In this document: positions 1 to 13,235 of the stretch, piece after piece
Layout: every line of letters begins with the position of its first letter
How positions within the stretch are numbered: position 1 is the first letter of the stretch
Origin: Rattus norvegicus
Lineage: Eukaryota > Chordata > Mammalia > Rodentia > Muridae
Direction: 5' to 3'
Length of the DNA: 64,000 nucleotides
NCBI RefSeq assembly: GCF_036323735.1
Contig: NC_086027.1
Coordinates: 86,736,662-86,800,661 of the forward strand
Position numbers and translations under genes: made by a program
Notes under the pieces: generated by a model
Told to the model about the DNA's origin: nothing
Seen by the model: the letters and a program-made list of their open reading frames with translations, nothing else
Database searches by the model: none

Positions 1-391
1 CTGATTACCTATCTAAGACCTGCATAGGCCAGTCAAAACTTCTACTATACAATGAGAACAATGAGAAGGAGCTTCCAAGACCCCTCACCTAGTTGAGGAG
101 CTACTAAGAGTTGCTATCAGCTGGGCAAGGGTGAGTGACTTTTCTTTAGTGGGGTAGCTACTAGTAGGTTACACACAGTTGTTGGCCTCACACTTATGTG
201 CATAGGGAAAGAATGAACTGGAATCGATGGGTTATTTTTTTTAATAACATGACATCGAGAGGGGATGTGTTGGATGAGGTGGTGTCCCACGGACATTAGC
301 CAAGAGTAGAGCAATGGATGTAATTAAGATACATTGTATACATGTGTGAAATTTTTCAAAGAATAAACAAATACTTTTTAAATTAAAAATT
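1..391 (+). mobile_element. L1 3'-UTR fragment (Lx-type rodent LINE-1)
   Basis: This is non-coding 3' UTR of a rodent L1, cut by the window start. The order of blocks matches the Lx-type 3' UTR: a stretch ending in a gtaggttacacac-like block, an 'actgga..gatgggttat' block, a purine-rich 'gacatcgagagggg' block, then 'acattgtatacatg', 'gaaatttttcaaagaataaa' and an A/T-rich tail near 391. Other copies of the same UTR lie at 22.7-23.2, 36.5-36.8 and 37.4-37.7 kb. The 65-codon frame on the opposite strand here is incidental. Confidence 0.75.
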
Positions 392-2911
392 TTTATATAC
401 CAACGTCCTCATTAAAAATAACCTAGCACATGGTGGGGTAGAGAATAATATTTAGGACTCATATCCAGAAAAATGACCAATCAGCACATTCAAATATGAC
501 ACAGTAGAGAAAAGCAAGGGTTATGGAAAAATCTATGGAACAGTGGACACTTTTGCATCATATTGATGGCAGTGACTTCTGGTACAATTACTCAGTTAAA
601 CTGATCTTCATGCAAACACACAACACACAGCAAAAATTGTTCACAAGACTGAAAACACTTCCCACACTTCCCAACAGTGCAACAGATGAATAAATTGTAA
701 TTATAATCAGATAGCATGTTTTAGTTCATATCCTTTCTTAAGCAAATGATCTAAAAAGTTAAAAGCCCAAGATATTTATTGAGAGCAAGGTCTATGAAAT
801 AAATGGATCAGGATAAGGTTTCAAGCCACGCTGCCTACCTGATATTTGTAGAAGAGGGAGAGGGAAAGGAGAGGGCCCTTAAACTATGTACAAGGTCATG
901 AGGATGTCTGACTTGGACTAGTAGAGGCATCTGAAACAGAAATTGCCCATGGAGGGGTCCCAAATATAACAGATGGGGCTAAGGCCCGAATTCTTCCTCC
1001 CAACCATCTCAAGGATGGGCTAGTTGCTACTCACAGAAAGTGTGTCCTTTACCTGAGTGCTTCAGCAGATCCCAGAGGCCTCAAAGCTAGAGTTTCCTGT
1101 ATAGTAGAACATTCTAAAACCAATACAGGAAAAGAAGTTACTACAGAATACAGCAACATGGAAAGGCCTTACAGTCATAACACTGAAAAAAAAAAAAAAG
1201 GTAGACTCAAAAGATTGCAGAATTCCCTCCATAAGAGAACTCAAAAACCATCCGCAAATAATTTATGCATTAACAGAAATACATGCCAAATAAAACTAAA
1301 GAACAAAAAACAAAAGAAAATAACAGAATTGCAGAGAGTTGTGAAGAGAATAAAATATATTTGGCACAGACGACACAAATAAATATATCAAAATATCTCT
1401 ATTATTGGTAAACTTCTGTTGTTCATAGGAAGCAGGTAAGACACTGCTGTTTTGGTTATTTATATAAACAACTTTTTGAAGGGTTAATAACGATCATATT
1501 TTTATTCTAGAAAGTTCTGGACAGATAAGCAATAGCTTAACACAGCACTTCTCAATTTCTAGGGGACACAAGAAAAACCAAGAGAAACAACACTGATAAT
1601 ATTCCCTTTCACTGGGCTTGCATTTTGCTTTGCATAGCAATGTCTACGTTATTTAAATATAATCTCTCTATAGCTCTTCCCCACACAAAGCATGTCATTC
1701 TCCCTTCTCCCTCTCCCTTGGAGAAGCCCAATCTACAAACATCCTCAAAATGACAGTGTAGTGGGAGAGAGTCGGGACATGATTAGAATATGGGACTTCA
1801 GGAAGAGTAAGTGTTGGGGAACAGAAGGGAGCTGCCTAGGCTCACAGCATTTACCTGCTACTTATGCAATTGGTGAACAAATTCCAGAAGAGTGCAAGCA
1901 CCATTTGTGGCTGCTTTCATTCCTGTGCAGTGACACACAGGATAAAGACAAATTAACCCATGCAGAGGAAGCAGAGTGTGATAATGCAATGGGACATAAA
2001 GGACCTGAATGCGATCTTCGAGTGACTACTATATCGGGGCCTTTGTGGTGTTGGGCAAGTAGTTAAACATTCTGGGCTTGGGTTTCAGGTTAGAAACTGA
2101 AGGAGCTCATGCTTTCTAAGCCGCCTCTGATAATTTTTCATTCTGAGTATGAACCCGATGTACAGGTCTTGTGATTTTTTAAGCAAATTAGCTTCTTTTC
2201 CTTAAGTTTAATAAGATGGTCATAGCAGACACCTTGTTTAGATGTCTTTCCTTTTCACCTTTTCCTTCTCTAGTTTACTCCCTATCTCCTGCTCCTTGGA
2301 AGAGAAAAGACCTCTCAATCCTAACTCTAGCTGTGATGTCTATTTAAACTACGGCCCATAAAAGAGGTCCTTCACTTGCACTTGCTTGTACACATGGGCC
2401 CCCGACAGATGCTCTCTGAGAGGAGAATACATGGAGGAGGCACAGAGCAGATGGAGGTCTTTTATCCTCTAAGCTTTATCTTACTACACATGACCACTGG
2501 CATTGTGGAAGTTAACCTGGGGCCCTCAGGGAGGCTAGTCTAAGGCGAGGGTAGTACTGGCACCCTGTGGCTGACAGACTCGGATACCAAGTACTGGGTA
2601 CTTGCTGACATTCTAAGCCACAGACAGTACCGTACCCTAAGCCTATCCTGTAAATGTCATATTATTTGAGATATATTTGCTCATTGTTGAGTCCAGCTTG
2701 ATGTGTTATTTTTCTCATTTTCTGCTAAAAGATCCTGATCCAAGGGCCATGGTAATATTTACCAGGCAGAAGGATTGTGAATAATGCCTGGTGCCAGAAC
2801 TTATGAGTAATTTAATGTATTTATAGCAAAATACATAAATATATTAATTATATTACTGACATATATATTAACCTTTAATCTGCAGAATTTTTTTATATAG
2901 TTTAGCATAGA
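392..2911. other. No gene seen; unassigned intergenic or intronic sequence
   Basis: No repeat I can name and no supported exon. A run of A lies at 1186-1199. A 124-codon open frame at 1692-2066 has no recognisable domain or convincing splice context and is treated as chance. Confidence 0.6.
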
Positions 2912-3200
2912 AGGAGCTGGAATGATGACTCAATTGTTAAGAATGCTTACTGCCAAGGTCAATTCCCAAAACCCATGTTTGGCAACTTAGAATCATCTGT
3001 AACTCCAGTTCCAGAGAATCCAACGCCCTATTTCTACATTCATGGTTACAAGCATACATGTAGTGTGTATATATATATATATATATATACATATACATAT
3101 GTATATATATATGTATGTGTGTATATATATGTATGTATGTATATATATGCACATGAATGCATAGACACATAAAGTAATAAAGCTTACCTTAAAAAGAGTA
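2912..3200 (+). mobile_element. B2/B3 SINE with internal TA/TG microsatellite
   Basis: It starts 'aggagctggaatgatgactcaattg', a diverged form of the B2 head ('ggctggagagatggctcag') with the Pol III A box. It passes through the 'cttactgccaaggtc' and 'aactccagttccag' blocks of B2/B3. The 3' part is split by a TA/TGTA repeat (3066-3150) and resumes with 'acataaagtaataaagcttacc', an A-rich tail. Divergence indicates an old copy. Confidence 0.7.
3066..3150. repeat. Imperfect (TA)n/(TGTA)n microsatellite
   Basis: Alternating TA with TG interruptions inside the 3' region of the B2/B3 element. It opens spurious Tyr/Ile/His-rich frames on both strands. Confidence 0.95.
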
Positions 3201-5274
3201 ATATATCTCGTATACTAAAATGAGATGAATTTGAAGAGTAAAACAATCAGACCAGCAATTTTTCAATTCCCAAAGCAGTATTGCGAAGTTCTCCTTTGTC
3301 TGACTTGTCTTCTCACTACCTCTAATACTATCTATCTCCTGACAACTACAGAAGCTGAGCAAGTCATTCGTAGGATTGCACATTCTGTTGTGTTTGTAGA
3401 TACTGAGAACTGGGCAACTTTGGAGACCTAAAAGCATGTGCAGTGATGAAGCGAATTTGTTGGTAACAGTAAATTACAAAGAAAGTACCAAATCCTGAGG
3501 ACGCGCACTGAGCTACGTAGATACTACTCACTCACAAAGGTACTGTATCCACTGTCATGTTAAGCAGTGAGAGAATTGCGGCAAACATTGGAAAGTAAGT
3601 GGTTCCTCAACTGGAATTGGTCATCATATCAGTAAGCTCTGGGACTCCATTAAATCCAGACAGCAACCTAAATTAAAAAAAAAAAAAAACAAAAAAAAAA
3701 AAACATGGCTTCCCTCCAACATGTTTATCAGCTGATTTTAAGCAAAGCCTTTCTGGCAGTGACTAAGGTCTAGATATGAAAATGGTTAAGAAAAGAGATT
3801 GCTGTCTTGACAAGAAGTGCTTCCATGTCAGGATTTATAGAAGAGACCAGAAGTCCTTCAAGATACAACTGTCATAGCCAACCCTTCGCTTTCTTTTTGA
3901 GCAAAATGGGTGAACGTTCTTTCTTCTGTTCTCTGTGTAAATGTAGCTCTTAATTGGCTTACACTCTTGAACTAAGTAGATCACCTCAGTAAGTACTTTA
4001 AGCACAGAACAAGATGGCTGGTCTCCTAGACTCTTTCCCTTTCGTCTCAAAGTCATAAAAGACAGAACTTTCTATGTATAATTGGGTACCAAGTCTAAGT
4101 CACACCCTTCCACAGTCAGGAAAATCAATTGATGATTAGTGATGCACATGATGTACTCTCTAGAGGCTTAGGAAGGAGATAGACTTGTGAAGAAGGAAGA
4201 GTGCAGGGAGTGTGAGAAAAGAGGGTAAGGGAGGGTTTTCTGAGTGTGTTTGAGTGTATGTTTGTGCATGTACACTCATGCCTATGCATTCTCAGAATAT
4301 ATTGAATATATTTGAAATTGTCAAGTACATTTTTTAAAGTCTTAAAGAGATGCTCATACCTGTTCTATAGGTGAGGACCTACTTGCTAACTATCTTCCTC
4401 CTCTATCCACTTGTCATAGAGAGCAAGTGATGACATCACTAGGACCTTTTATTTAAAAGAGCACTCACAGGATGCAGGCTCTACCCTCAGGACCTAGCTG
4501 CCTGCCAAAGACCCAGCTATCACAGACTCTTCAGGGGATTAAGGTGTCAAAGTACAAATTTAGGAGGGGCACATTCAGATCACAGTACTTCCTTGAGACC
4601 AAACCAGAAGGCTGTAAAGCTCTGTCTTCATACTGCTCATCAGGAAGTAGGAGAGCAGTTTAAATATCACAAAAGTCGAAGAACTTGCAAAACCTTTTCT
4701 CAGCATGAATGCACTAGCTCGTTGAGTAGCAGTATAGTCTCCCAGTGGGGTAAAGCTCTTATTTCTCCTCATGTTCTCCAATACACTCAACACTAGTGCA
4801 TTGAGAGTAAGTGCAGAAGTTACTCACGGTGGCTGAAGACCTTTTTACAGTAGTAACAGCTTGTTTTAGTCTTAAATGCGAGTCTTAAATGTGAGTCTGG
4901 ACTCACCCACATAAACAGAGAGAGGCTAGTTTTTTTTTTTAACATTAATAAGAAGTTGGACAAAGAATGTTAAAATTGTAACTAATAATAACAACTTTTA
5001 AAATGTTTCATTTAAATATTTACAATGTCAAAACATGTTAAATGTAACGGTAGGGGTGCAATATCCACAACAGCCTGGAGAAAGTTCTACACAACACGTA
5101 AAGTCATTTTTTCAACATACAAATTGCACGTGGCAGACAGAGAGGAAAACCTAATATCAAAAGAAGCAGAAGACATCTCAACCGGATAAAATATGTGACT
5201 TTGCAATGGTTAATTGATAGGTTAAGTAGTAGGAGTAGGATGAGGGGGGAAATATATGGAGACAGCTAAAATTA
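3201..5274. other. No gene seen; unassigned sequence
   Basis: Contains an A-rich run broken by one C (3675-3703). A possible degraded L1 3' end lies around 4295-4340 ('gaaattgtcaag' followed by an A/T-rich run), too weak to call. A short imperfect 14-bp direct repeat sits near 4872-4900. Open frames are under 85 codons and none is recognisable. Confidence 0.55.
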
Positions 5275-5543
5275 AGGGCTCCTTGTTAGGTCTGTCCTTG
5301 TTGGGGGAAGTGTTTAAATACTGAAGTCAGGCCCAGTGTCTTTCTTCTTCCTGCTTCTTATGGGTCTGGATGCGGAACTCTCACTTCCTCCAGCACGTTT
5401 GCCTACGTGCCACCATGCTTCCCACCATTCTCATAATGGACTGAACCTCTGAAACTGTAAGCCAGCCCCAATTAAATGGGTTTCTTTATAAGAGTTGCTA
5501 AGGGTCAGTGTTTCTTCACAGCAACAGAACATTGACTAAGACA
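5275..5543 (+). mobile_element. MaLR-type LTR, 3' portion
   Basis: Recognised by the ordered blocks 'ccttgttgggggaagtgt', 'aggcccagtgtctttcttc', 'ggactgaacctctgaaactg', 'aagccagccccaattaaatg' (the polyadenylation-signal region) and 'cacagcaacag..gactaagaca'. This is the common 3' end of rodent MaLR LTRs. The upstream half is absent or too diverged. I am confident of the repeat family type but not of the subfamily name. Confidence 0.65.
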
Positions 5544-5560
5544 CTGAGTACTCGAATGCG

Positions 5561-5820
5561 TGGGTTTCTGTGTCTGTATCTGTTTCCCATGCCTTTGCTT
5601 GAGTTCTCTTCCTTCTGTCAGTTTGCTTTGTCTTCTTCCAATGTGTTTGGTTTTTGTTTAATTAATCATCCCTTAAGCGTATTTGTTTTCTAAGGAGAGA
5701 CAAAAAGGGGTGTACCCAGATGGGAGGAGAGGTGAGGAGGAATTGGGAGGAATAGAAAGAGGGGAAATAATAATCAGGATTATTATATGAAAAAATTGTT
5801 TTAAATGAAATTTTAAAAAA
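5561..5820 (+). mobile_element. L1 3'-UTR end fragment (rodent L1/Lx)
   Basis: Characteristic UTR blocks: 'tttctgtgtctgtatctgtttccc', 'gtttgttttctaaggagagacaaaaagggg', 'cagatgggaggagaggtgaggagg', 'aatcaggattattatatg', then A/T-rich 3' end. It directly follows the MaLR LTR fragment on the same strand. Confidence 0.75.
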
Positions 5821-8800
5821 TCGTAATTATAGGTATCAACTTCAGTGGTCCAGGATGTGAGCAGTTGAAAAACTTTTCTTGGGCTGTCTGGGAAGATACT
5901 AAGTGAGAATGGCACTTGAATCTGAAGGCTTCGTAACATCTATTTTCCTTAACAGCAGGAGTGGGAATCCTCTAATCTGTGGAATGTCTCTAAAGAGACC
6001 AAAGGACTGTGGAAGCAAGGTTTCTCTCATCTCTCTTCTTCCTTTCTTATCTCCCTCCCTGCTATAGATTGCTCTTGATTCAAACCGATCATTTCTAAGG
6101 TATGAACAATTAAAGACCAACAGAATGCTAACATTTGTTCAATATTTATTTACAGTAAGTAAGAATTTTCATGTTTGGGGTATGATAATGTAATAATAAT
6201 TAACTACATTAAAATTTTGTTCTCTTTGAAGGATACAAGCTGACATATTTACAGATTAAGTGGTATGTGGATGGTGATTTATTTAAAAATAATAGAAGAC
6301 AAGTATTAAAAAGGACCATTATGAGCTGGTCCATTACTGAAGCCAGAAAGTATGTATACAAGGATGGTATTCAGTTTATTTTACTGCACTTGAAATTCTC
6401 CAGAGGAAAATATCTTTTAAAAAATGTATGTAGAACTTTAAAATTCTGTTTTAAATAATTTTATCTAGAATTATGATACTCATCACTAACTTGAGTGTTG
6501 GTTATAAACTTAGTAGACAATTTTGAGCAATCTACAGGACCATTAAATTCTTAGAAAAAGAAGATAAGCAATTCTAGCCTCACAAAGCCTCACACTTACT
6601 AGAATTTATATGTTTAATAAGAATATCAAAAGCATTATACACTCTTAATACAAATGCATTTTCTTGTTTCATCCTTTATGTTGAGAATGAACACTAATAT
6701 AAAAGTGGGAACTATAACAGGGCAGTTCAGGAAATGTAGAAAAGCAAAACAAAAATATAAATTTTCTGAATGGGAAATTTGCTCTTTGAATTTCTTAATA
6801 TTGAGAACGAGCAAAAAAAATAGATGTGTAGAACATCGCACATGAAATTATTTGACAGCATATTATATGTTTGATGTAACTATTCATCAAAACAATGAAA
6901 ATGGGTAAAATAACTACCTATTAGGCCCTCAATTTAAATTAGTCTAACCATACCCCTGCCTGCTCACATCCTTGGTATCTGAATGCTAATGACTTGCTCA
7001 TCCTTCCCATGAGCTCGTGAGGGCTCAGAGTGACTGGTACCCTGGCCCATGCTGGCATGAACTGATGGGGACAGTTGCCAAGAGACAGGCTGTGATAACT
7101 GTTGTTAAATAGTATACTACCCCTTTAGAAGACAATTAGCCCAAAAGTTTGAAACACTTTTATGAATTAAGAGTATAATACAATTCTGTAGCTGTAATGA
7201 TTTTAAATATTGGAGAAGTATTGAGAAAGAGAGGGTGGTCTTGGTCTGAGAATTCCATTGGCTGGATTGGTGAACGGAAGTCATTCCCGGTTCATGGCTA
7301 TGCAAGATAATAAACACAAGAATGAGGTGTTCACATAGTCTGTGAGACTCTGATTAATGGAGTCAAGTGCCAATCAATTTTGGCTTTGAGTGAAAATCTA
7401 CGCTGGCTTAGTTTCATCCTGTTAAGTACCTTGTTCAGGAGCTGAAACATTACAGCCACACCATGACTAGCAGAGGAAATGAAACGGAAGCCTATAAATT
7501 GCAGAGTATAGCAGGAATGCAAATTCAGAGAACTAAGCATAGTTTTATATCAGGCTGGTACAGTAAAGGTGACTTAGGTAGACCCAGGGGCCAGGGATCT
7601 GTGTGCCTGTGTGCGGGCCTCTAGTGGTCATTAACTTTGGAGAGGGAAAATATGTGACATAACCCTTGTAAGTAAAAAATGATTAAGGTATTCCTTGTAG
7701 CTATTTCTGTATGTCATAAAACCAGCAGGATTTTCAGAATAGGCTCATAGGTTTTATCCCAGTCCTCCCTGAAGCAAATTAAAGGGCTGAGACCCATAGA
7801 AATTTATTGGTCTGACAGGGTGAGAACAATACCAAAGGGGACACACACACTCCCGGTGACTCATTTGAGTCTCTGTCTAAATGCAAAGCCCGGACTTACT
7901 GTTCTGAAGTCTGCTTTTGGTCGACTGTTTAAGAGTGAAGGGATTAGAAGAATCAGCCATTGATCTCTTGCTTCTAAGGCTAACAAAGAATTCCCCATCA
8001 CCACACCCAGAACCTATCCTCTACACCCACAGCATTTTAGCAGCAGCAGCAGCATACAAGGGAGGCTTGTTGCTTTCTCTGTGATGACCTGAAAACTGCA
8101 TGACATTCTAAGTTAGGGGGTAAGTGGGGAACCAAAACCTTGGAAATATTTTTTTAAGATCCCCTTGTAATGGGCAAGTTAGAAATTATTTTGGATGGTG
8201 TGCTAAATGGAACAGAACCTCTTTAAAACAGTGTCCTATCCTCCAGTCAAGAGGTATGACTTACTCAACAGGGAGATACAAACATTGGTTCCAGTCTGAA
8301 CAGTTCCAGGTGCAAGATAAGGTATCTTCATGGTGTTGGCTGTGAAGCCAAGTTAAATGAGTATTTCACAGCCTGCTTGGATGAACGCTTGTGATTACAG
8401 GAATTAGGGATAGAGTGAATATGATGCTGATGAAGGTGAGATACAGTGACACTGTAAAGCACCTGATCATGAAAACAAATATGCTGACCTAATATTTCTC
8501 AAGGAGTGGTACCTCCCACAAGGAGTGATCTTGGGAGGCTGGCTGTGAGCATAAACAGGTTGCAGCAATTCCAAAGAAGAGCTTTTGTTCCTTTTTGCTC
8601 AGTCGCTAGGGATAACAGCCTACCGGTTTGAACATCCTCAAGAATACAAATGCTTTGACACATAAAAATAGACGTTTGCTTTTGAAAAATAAAAGTTTGC
8701 TGAAAGCAAGTCTAGAGACTGAGGTAGTGAATAAAGCTGAATAATGCCAGATTGATTTGAAAATAGGTTGAAAATTGGCTAAAACAGGGGAAACTTAGAA

Positions 8801-8929
8801 GTCCCTTGAAACTTGGCCTGGAGTCAAATACAAAGAATTACAAAAACTAATAATAATTTGCTGGCATGGGAGTGAAGATTGCCAGTCACTTTTTGAAGGT
8901 GAAATAGATAAGCCGCACTTTGTAACAAA
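5821..8929. other. No gene seen; unassigned sequence
   Basis: About 3.1 kb of A/T-rich sequence without a recognised transposon or a supported exon. A short CAG run (5 units) lies at about 8040-8053. Candidate for unique DNA in which conservation testing would be informative. Confidence 0.5.
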
Positions 8930-9180
8930 AATGCTATATATAAAAGTAATGATATTACATACCTATTGTGAAATGGTAACATATACTAGGATACAAAAGG
9001 TATATACCCTTTGATCTAGCAATTTCATTTTATAGACCTATATCTAGATACTAACTAAGATAAACATGCAAAACTATCCACTGCCAAATTGGTAAAAATA
9101 AAAAAAATGAAAACATACTAATTGGTTAAGTAAAATACACTAGAGCTGCAGCAGGAAACATGGAGTTGTTCAAGAGTGAA
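8930..9180 (+). mobile_element. Ancient L1 (L1M-type) ORF2 fragment, decayed
   Basis: The stretch around 9001 ('tataccctttgatctagcaa' followed by 'ttcattttatag') matches the ORF2 region encoding the conserved 'YDPxIPLLGI'-type segment (consensus 'taccctttgacccagcaatt'). Downstream A-rich sequence with 'attggttaagtaaa' matches the following 'cccatcaata..tggttaa' region. It is riddled with stops and indels and makes no protein. The ends are uncertain. Confidence 0.5.
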
Positions 9181-10243
9181 AAAATGCAGAGAACACACAT
9201 ATTTATGTGATGTGTCAACTACAATCAAATGCTGGCTTTAGAGCCTTCATGAAACAGGGTTTCATTTCAAAAGAGGAGGGCAGTTATTGGTTAGTGATGC
9301 CTACAACATCGGGATGAAGAGAGCAGTGGCCTTAATGATTGGGCTCATGCCTTCCCTCAGTAGCTATGAGTTGAGGTCAAAATGCATAGCTCTGTAGCAG
9401 GAATTTAAGGGGGATTTTCAACTAGGAATAGACTTGTTAGAAAAGTTGGAAGAGGAGATAAAGAAAGTAGACATACAGCTACAAGAAGCCACTACTATCC
9501 ATAGGACTAACATCAGCTGGATAGTTGTGGCCTATGGTGCCCAAATAGACCGAAAGCCAAAGCCTGGTGGCTTGTGTTAGAATTACAGGAGGGATGGCAT
9601 TCTACCAAAGGAGCTGTCTTCTTGATGTCATATCCATGTAGTCACACAGAGCCTTTACACGGTGGGTTCATGTTCTGCACTTTCCATTTTTCCATGCTTT
9701 CGTACTTTTGAATGGGCAAGTCTTAATCATGTTTGTCCCTAAGAAGTGAAACAGCCTTGTAGGCTTTCCATCTGACAATGAGGACTTGCCTAGAGAATCT
9801 GTAGCTATAGCTCATTGTTTTTGATCAGTGGGGAAGCTTTGAACAGACATCCACTCGTCAATCCAATCATGTCAAGTGGTGGGGAGAAAGCCTAAGATGA
9901 GAATTAAGAAAATAGAGCTTTGGTTTGTCACCTGGGAGGTCTTTGTGGAGGTTGTGCAATAGAGTGTCAGTAAATGATTGAAATCTAAACCTTGCTTCTA
10001 TGTGTGGATGAAGAGATACAAGTACAAATTGAGAGACCAAGCAAAGGAAGCTATAGAATGCCATCATCTCAGGGTGTTGTAGCCATCAGGGGAAAATGGT
10101 TGTGGCTTTATGCTTGCCAACTAATGCTAGCCCAGGATGCTTTCTAGAGTGGGCTTGGAGAATTGGACCAAAAGTGGTTCATGATAGTTTTGTTTTTCTT
10201 TTCAAGGGTCTGGTAGTTGTGCAGTTATTTAGAAAATACAGTG
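9181..10243. other. No gene seen; unassigned sequence
   Basis: No repeat recognised. Short open frames only (66 codons at most on the reverse strand). Confidence 0.55.
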
Positions 10244-10446
10244 TCTGGTTGGAGAGATGGCTCAGTGGTTAAGAACACTGACTGCTCTTCCAGAGGTCCT
10301 GAGTTCAAATCCCAGCAACCACATGGTGGTTCACAACAATCTGTAATGAGATCTACAACATCTGTAATGAGATCTGATGACCTCTTCTGGCGTGCATGAA
10401 GACAGCTACAGTGTACTCATATAATAGATAAATATATCTAAAGAAA
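10244..10446 (+). mobile_element. B2 SINE with an internal 21-bp duplication
   Basis: A well preserved B2: head 'ggttggagagatggctcagtgg', Pol III A box near 10258-10268 and B box near 10302-10312 ('agttcaaatcc'). These are followed by 'accacatggtgg', 'gatgacctcttctggcgtgc' and 'gacagctacagtgtactcat', then an A-rich tail. The 16-bp block 'atctgtaatgagatct' occurs at 10339-10354 and again at 10360-10375, where the usual B2 has one copy. The tail runs straight into a GGAA microsatellite. Confidence 0.92.
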
Positions 10447-10500
10447 GGAAGGAAGGAAGGAAGGAAGGAAGGAAGGAGGGAAGGAAGGAAGAAAGAAAGA
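10445..10500 (+). repeat. (GGAA)n microsatellite on a B2 tail
   Basis: About 13 GGAA units with a GGGA variant and terminal GAAA units. Its position directly after the B2 A-rich tail suggests it grew from that tail. Confidence 0.97.
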
Positions 10501-10848
10501 CCAGTCCCTGAACTGGGAGTGAGATATACACCCCATTCTAGCCCCGTCTTCGCTCCCTGCCTCCTGCCCTTCATTATATCTGGATATTGTTGACCGAAGA
10601 GAAGGAAGCTTCCAGATATCCTGAGGGACTGTGTACACACAATAAGAAAATAATATAGAACTTTAATTTTTAAATTGATTTAGTAACACAAAATATGTGA
10701 TTTATGTAGCTTTTTTTTTAAAGAGAAAAGCTTCAAATGCTGAATAAATGATTGTTCAAAAGCCAATTTCAGTTCAAAGCTTCTAGATTAAGGAGTTCTT
10801 ATCAAGAGTTTGAAATCCACCACTCTCAGCTTTTAAAGGGGCTTGAAG

Positions 10849-10849
<1 letters not shown>
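10501..10849. other. No gene seen
   Basis: Unassigned sequence between two microsatellites. No exon or named repeat recognised. Confidence 0.5.
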
Positions 10850-10892
<43 letters not shown>

Positions 10893-10893
10893 C
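10850..10893. repeat. (TA)n microsatellite
   Basis: Nearly uninterrupted TA dinucleotides, about 20 units, able to form a cruciform. Confidence 0.98.
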
Positions 10894-11263
10894 AGAATAG
10901 AGTGTGTTTTTATAATGCTTAGAAAAAAAAACATTTAAAAGAGAATCAAGCTTTCCCCTTTTCTGTCATTTCTTCCCTTTATTTTTAATGCCCTGAGAGA
11001 CATTGCTACACAGGAAGAAAATGATACTTGATGTTAAATCCTGGTGCAACTACCTTCAAACGACTGACTCCCACTGGATCCCTTTCTTAACAAAGAAGTC
11101 GGAAACAGGAAAATGCCCTTCAGTTCTCTATGTACTCAACCATCAAAGGGAATATTCCACAAGCCAACAAGAAAACTCTTTGGAATTGAGAGAAGACAGC
11201 ATATATGGCTGCTTCGGTTAATTTCACAGTGGTGATTCCAGGAATACAATCCTAATCTGCGTG
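10894..11263. other. No gene seen
   Basis: Unassigned. A 72-codon frame (11003-11221) has no recognisable domain. Confidence 0.5.
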
Positions 11264-12191
<928 letters not shown>

Positions 12192-12480
12192 TGGCTGGGA
12201 AGATGGTTCAGCAGGCAAAAATGGGTATGAGGGTCTGAGCCTGATCCCCAGAACCTTGTGTAGAAGCCAGGATTGGTGGCACGCACCCACAGTCCCAGTG
12301 CTGGGGATATGGAGACAGGCAGATCATAGGGGCTCTTACCAGGAAGTCAGTCTAGCCTACTCTGAGCTCCGAGCCAATGAGAAACCCTATCTGAGAAAAT
12401 AATATGGACAGTCATTCAGGGAACCCAGAAGGTTGACCTTTTCTCTCCACATGTGTTCACCCGTGTGCGTGCACGCGTGT

Positions 12481-12530
<50 letters not shown>
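12192..12530 (+). mobile_element. B4 SINE ending in a (CA)n tail
   Basis: Head 'tggctgggaagatggttcagcag' (tRNA/ID-like A box), then 'ctgagcctgatccccag' (B box region). A B1-like core follows ('ggtggcacgcacccacagtcccagtgctgggg', 'gagacaggcagatc', 'gagaaaccctatctga'), and then a 'ttgacctt..ctccacatgtg' 3' segment. This tRNA head plus B1-like body and CA tail is the B4 layout. The CA tract is 12483-12530. Confidence 0.8.
12483..12530. repeat. (AC)24 microsatellite
   Basis: Uninterrupted AC units at the 3' end of the B4 element, preceded by a short TG/CG-rich alternating stretch. Confidence 0.98.
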
Positions 12531-12532
<2 letters not shown>

Positions 12533-13080
12533 TCACACAGGAACAAAGGTATAAAATGTGTCTGAGCAGACTCTTTAGATAGAGGAATACAGGTATTCTT
12601 AAACATGGCGAAATGAAAGTACACCAACCCTACCAAGTTTAACAAAGAAAATTGCATGAACGTACAGAGGACAAATTGTAAGGTAGGATATTCTCAGTCA
12701 GAATCCAGTGAGGAAGACTAGGGTGCCACAGCTATGGGCTGGTTAGCCGGGGGCTAGGACGGAACAGGGATACCCACGCAGGGGCAGAAAGAAACAGAAC
12801 AGAGGGGAGAGTCCGGAGCACTTCGGAGCACGTGGTCAATGACAATATAAAAGATAGGAAGAAAGGGAAGATACCACTAAGGTTTTATTGATGCCTTCTG
12901 ATGCTGTCCACTAAATCAGGGTGGACAAAATGAAGAAGGGACTTCGCAAAGAGGTAGATGAAAATAAAGCCGGAAAGCACGGCTTTCTGCCGTGCAAGTA
13001 GATGGGACCAAGAGAATTGTGAGCAGGCAGTTGGAGCCTTGGAGAGAGGTTGGTTGAGGTGTTGGGATGAGACATCTCTG
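12531..13080. other. No gene seen
   Basis: Unassigned purine-rich sequence. Open frames are short and unsupported. Confidence 0.5.
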
Positions 13081-13120
13081 TTGTTGAGACAGGGTTTCTC
13101 TGTGTAGCCCTGGCTGTCCT
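13081..13120 (-). mobile_element. B1 SINE fragment
   Basis: The sequence 'gttgagacagggtttctctg' followed by 'tgtagccctggctgtcct' is the reverse complement of the B1 3' part. Only about 40 bp remain. Confidence 0.8.
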
Positions 13121-13140
13121 GTGTCTATAGCAGTTATGGA

Positions 13141-13235
13141 CCCTATCTTAGAGCTGTGAGTCAAAAGAAACACTTCGTTCCTTAAGCAAGTCTGTTGAGT
13201 ATTCTGTCGCAGCGACGAGAAACGCACCCAATACA
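13141..13235 (+). mobile_element. MaLR-type LTR 3' end fragment
   Basis: The run 'gagctgtgagtcaaaagaaa', 'cttaagcaag', 'attctgtcgcagcgacgaga' and terminal 'caataca' matches the last ~95 bp of a rodent MaLR LTR, including its A-rich polyadenylation region. Similar ends lie at 50.9 and 54.9 kb. Confidence 0.6.

Noticed and set aside
1692..2066. 124-codon open frame, plus strand
   Set aside because: No recognisable domain, no clear splice sites or upstream promoter; this length is expected by chance in 64 kb over six frames.
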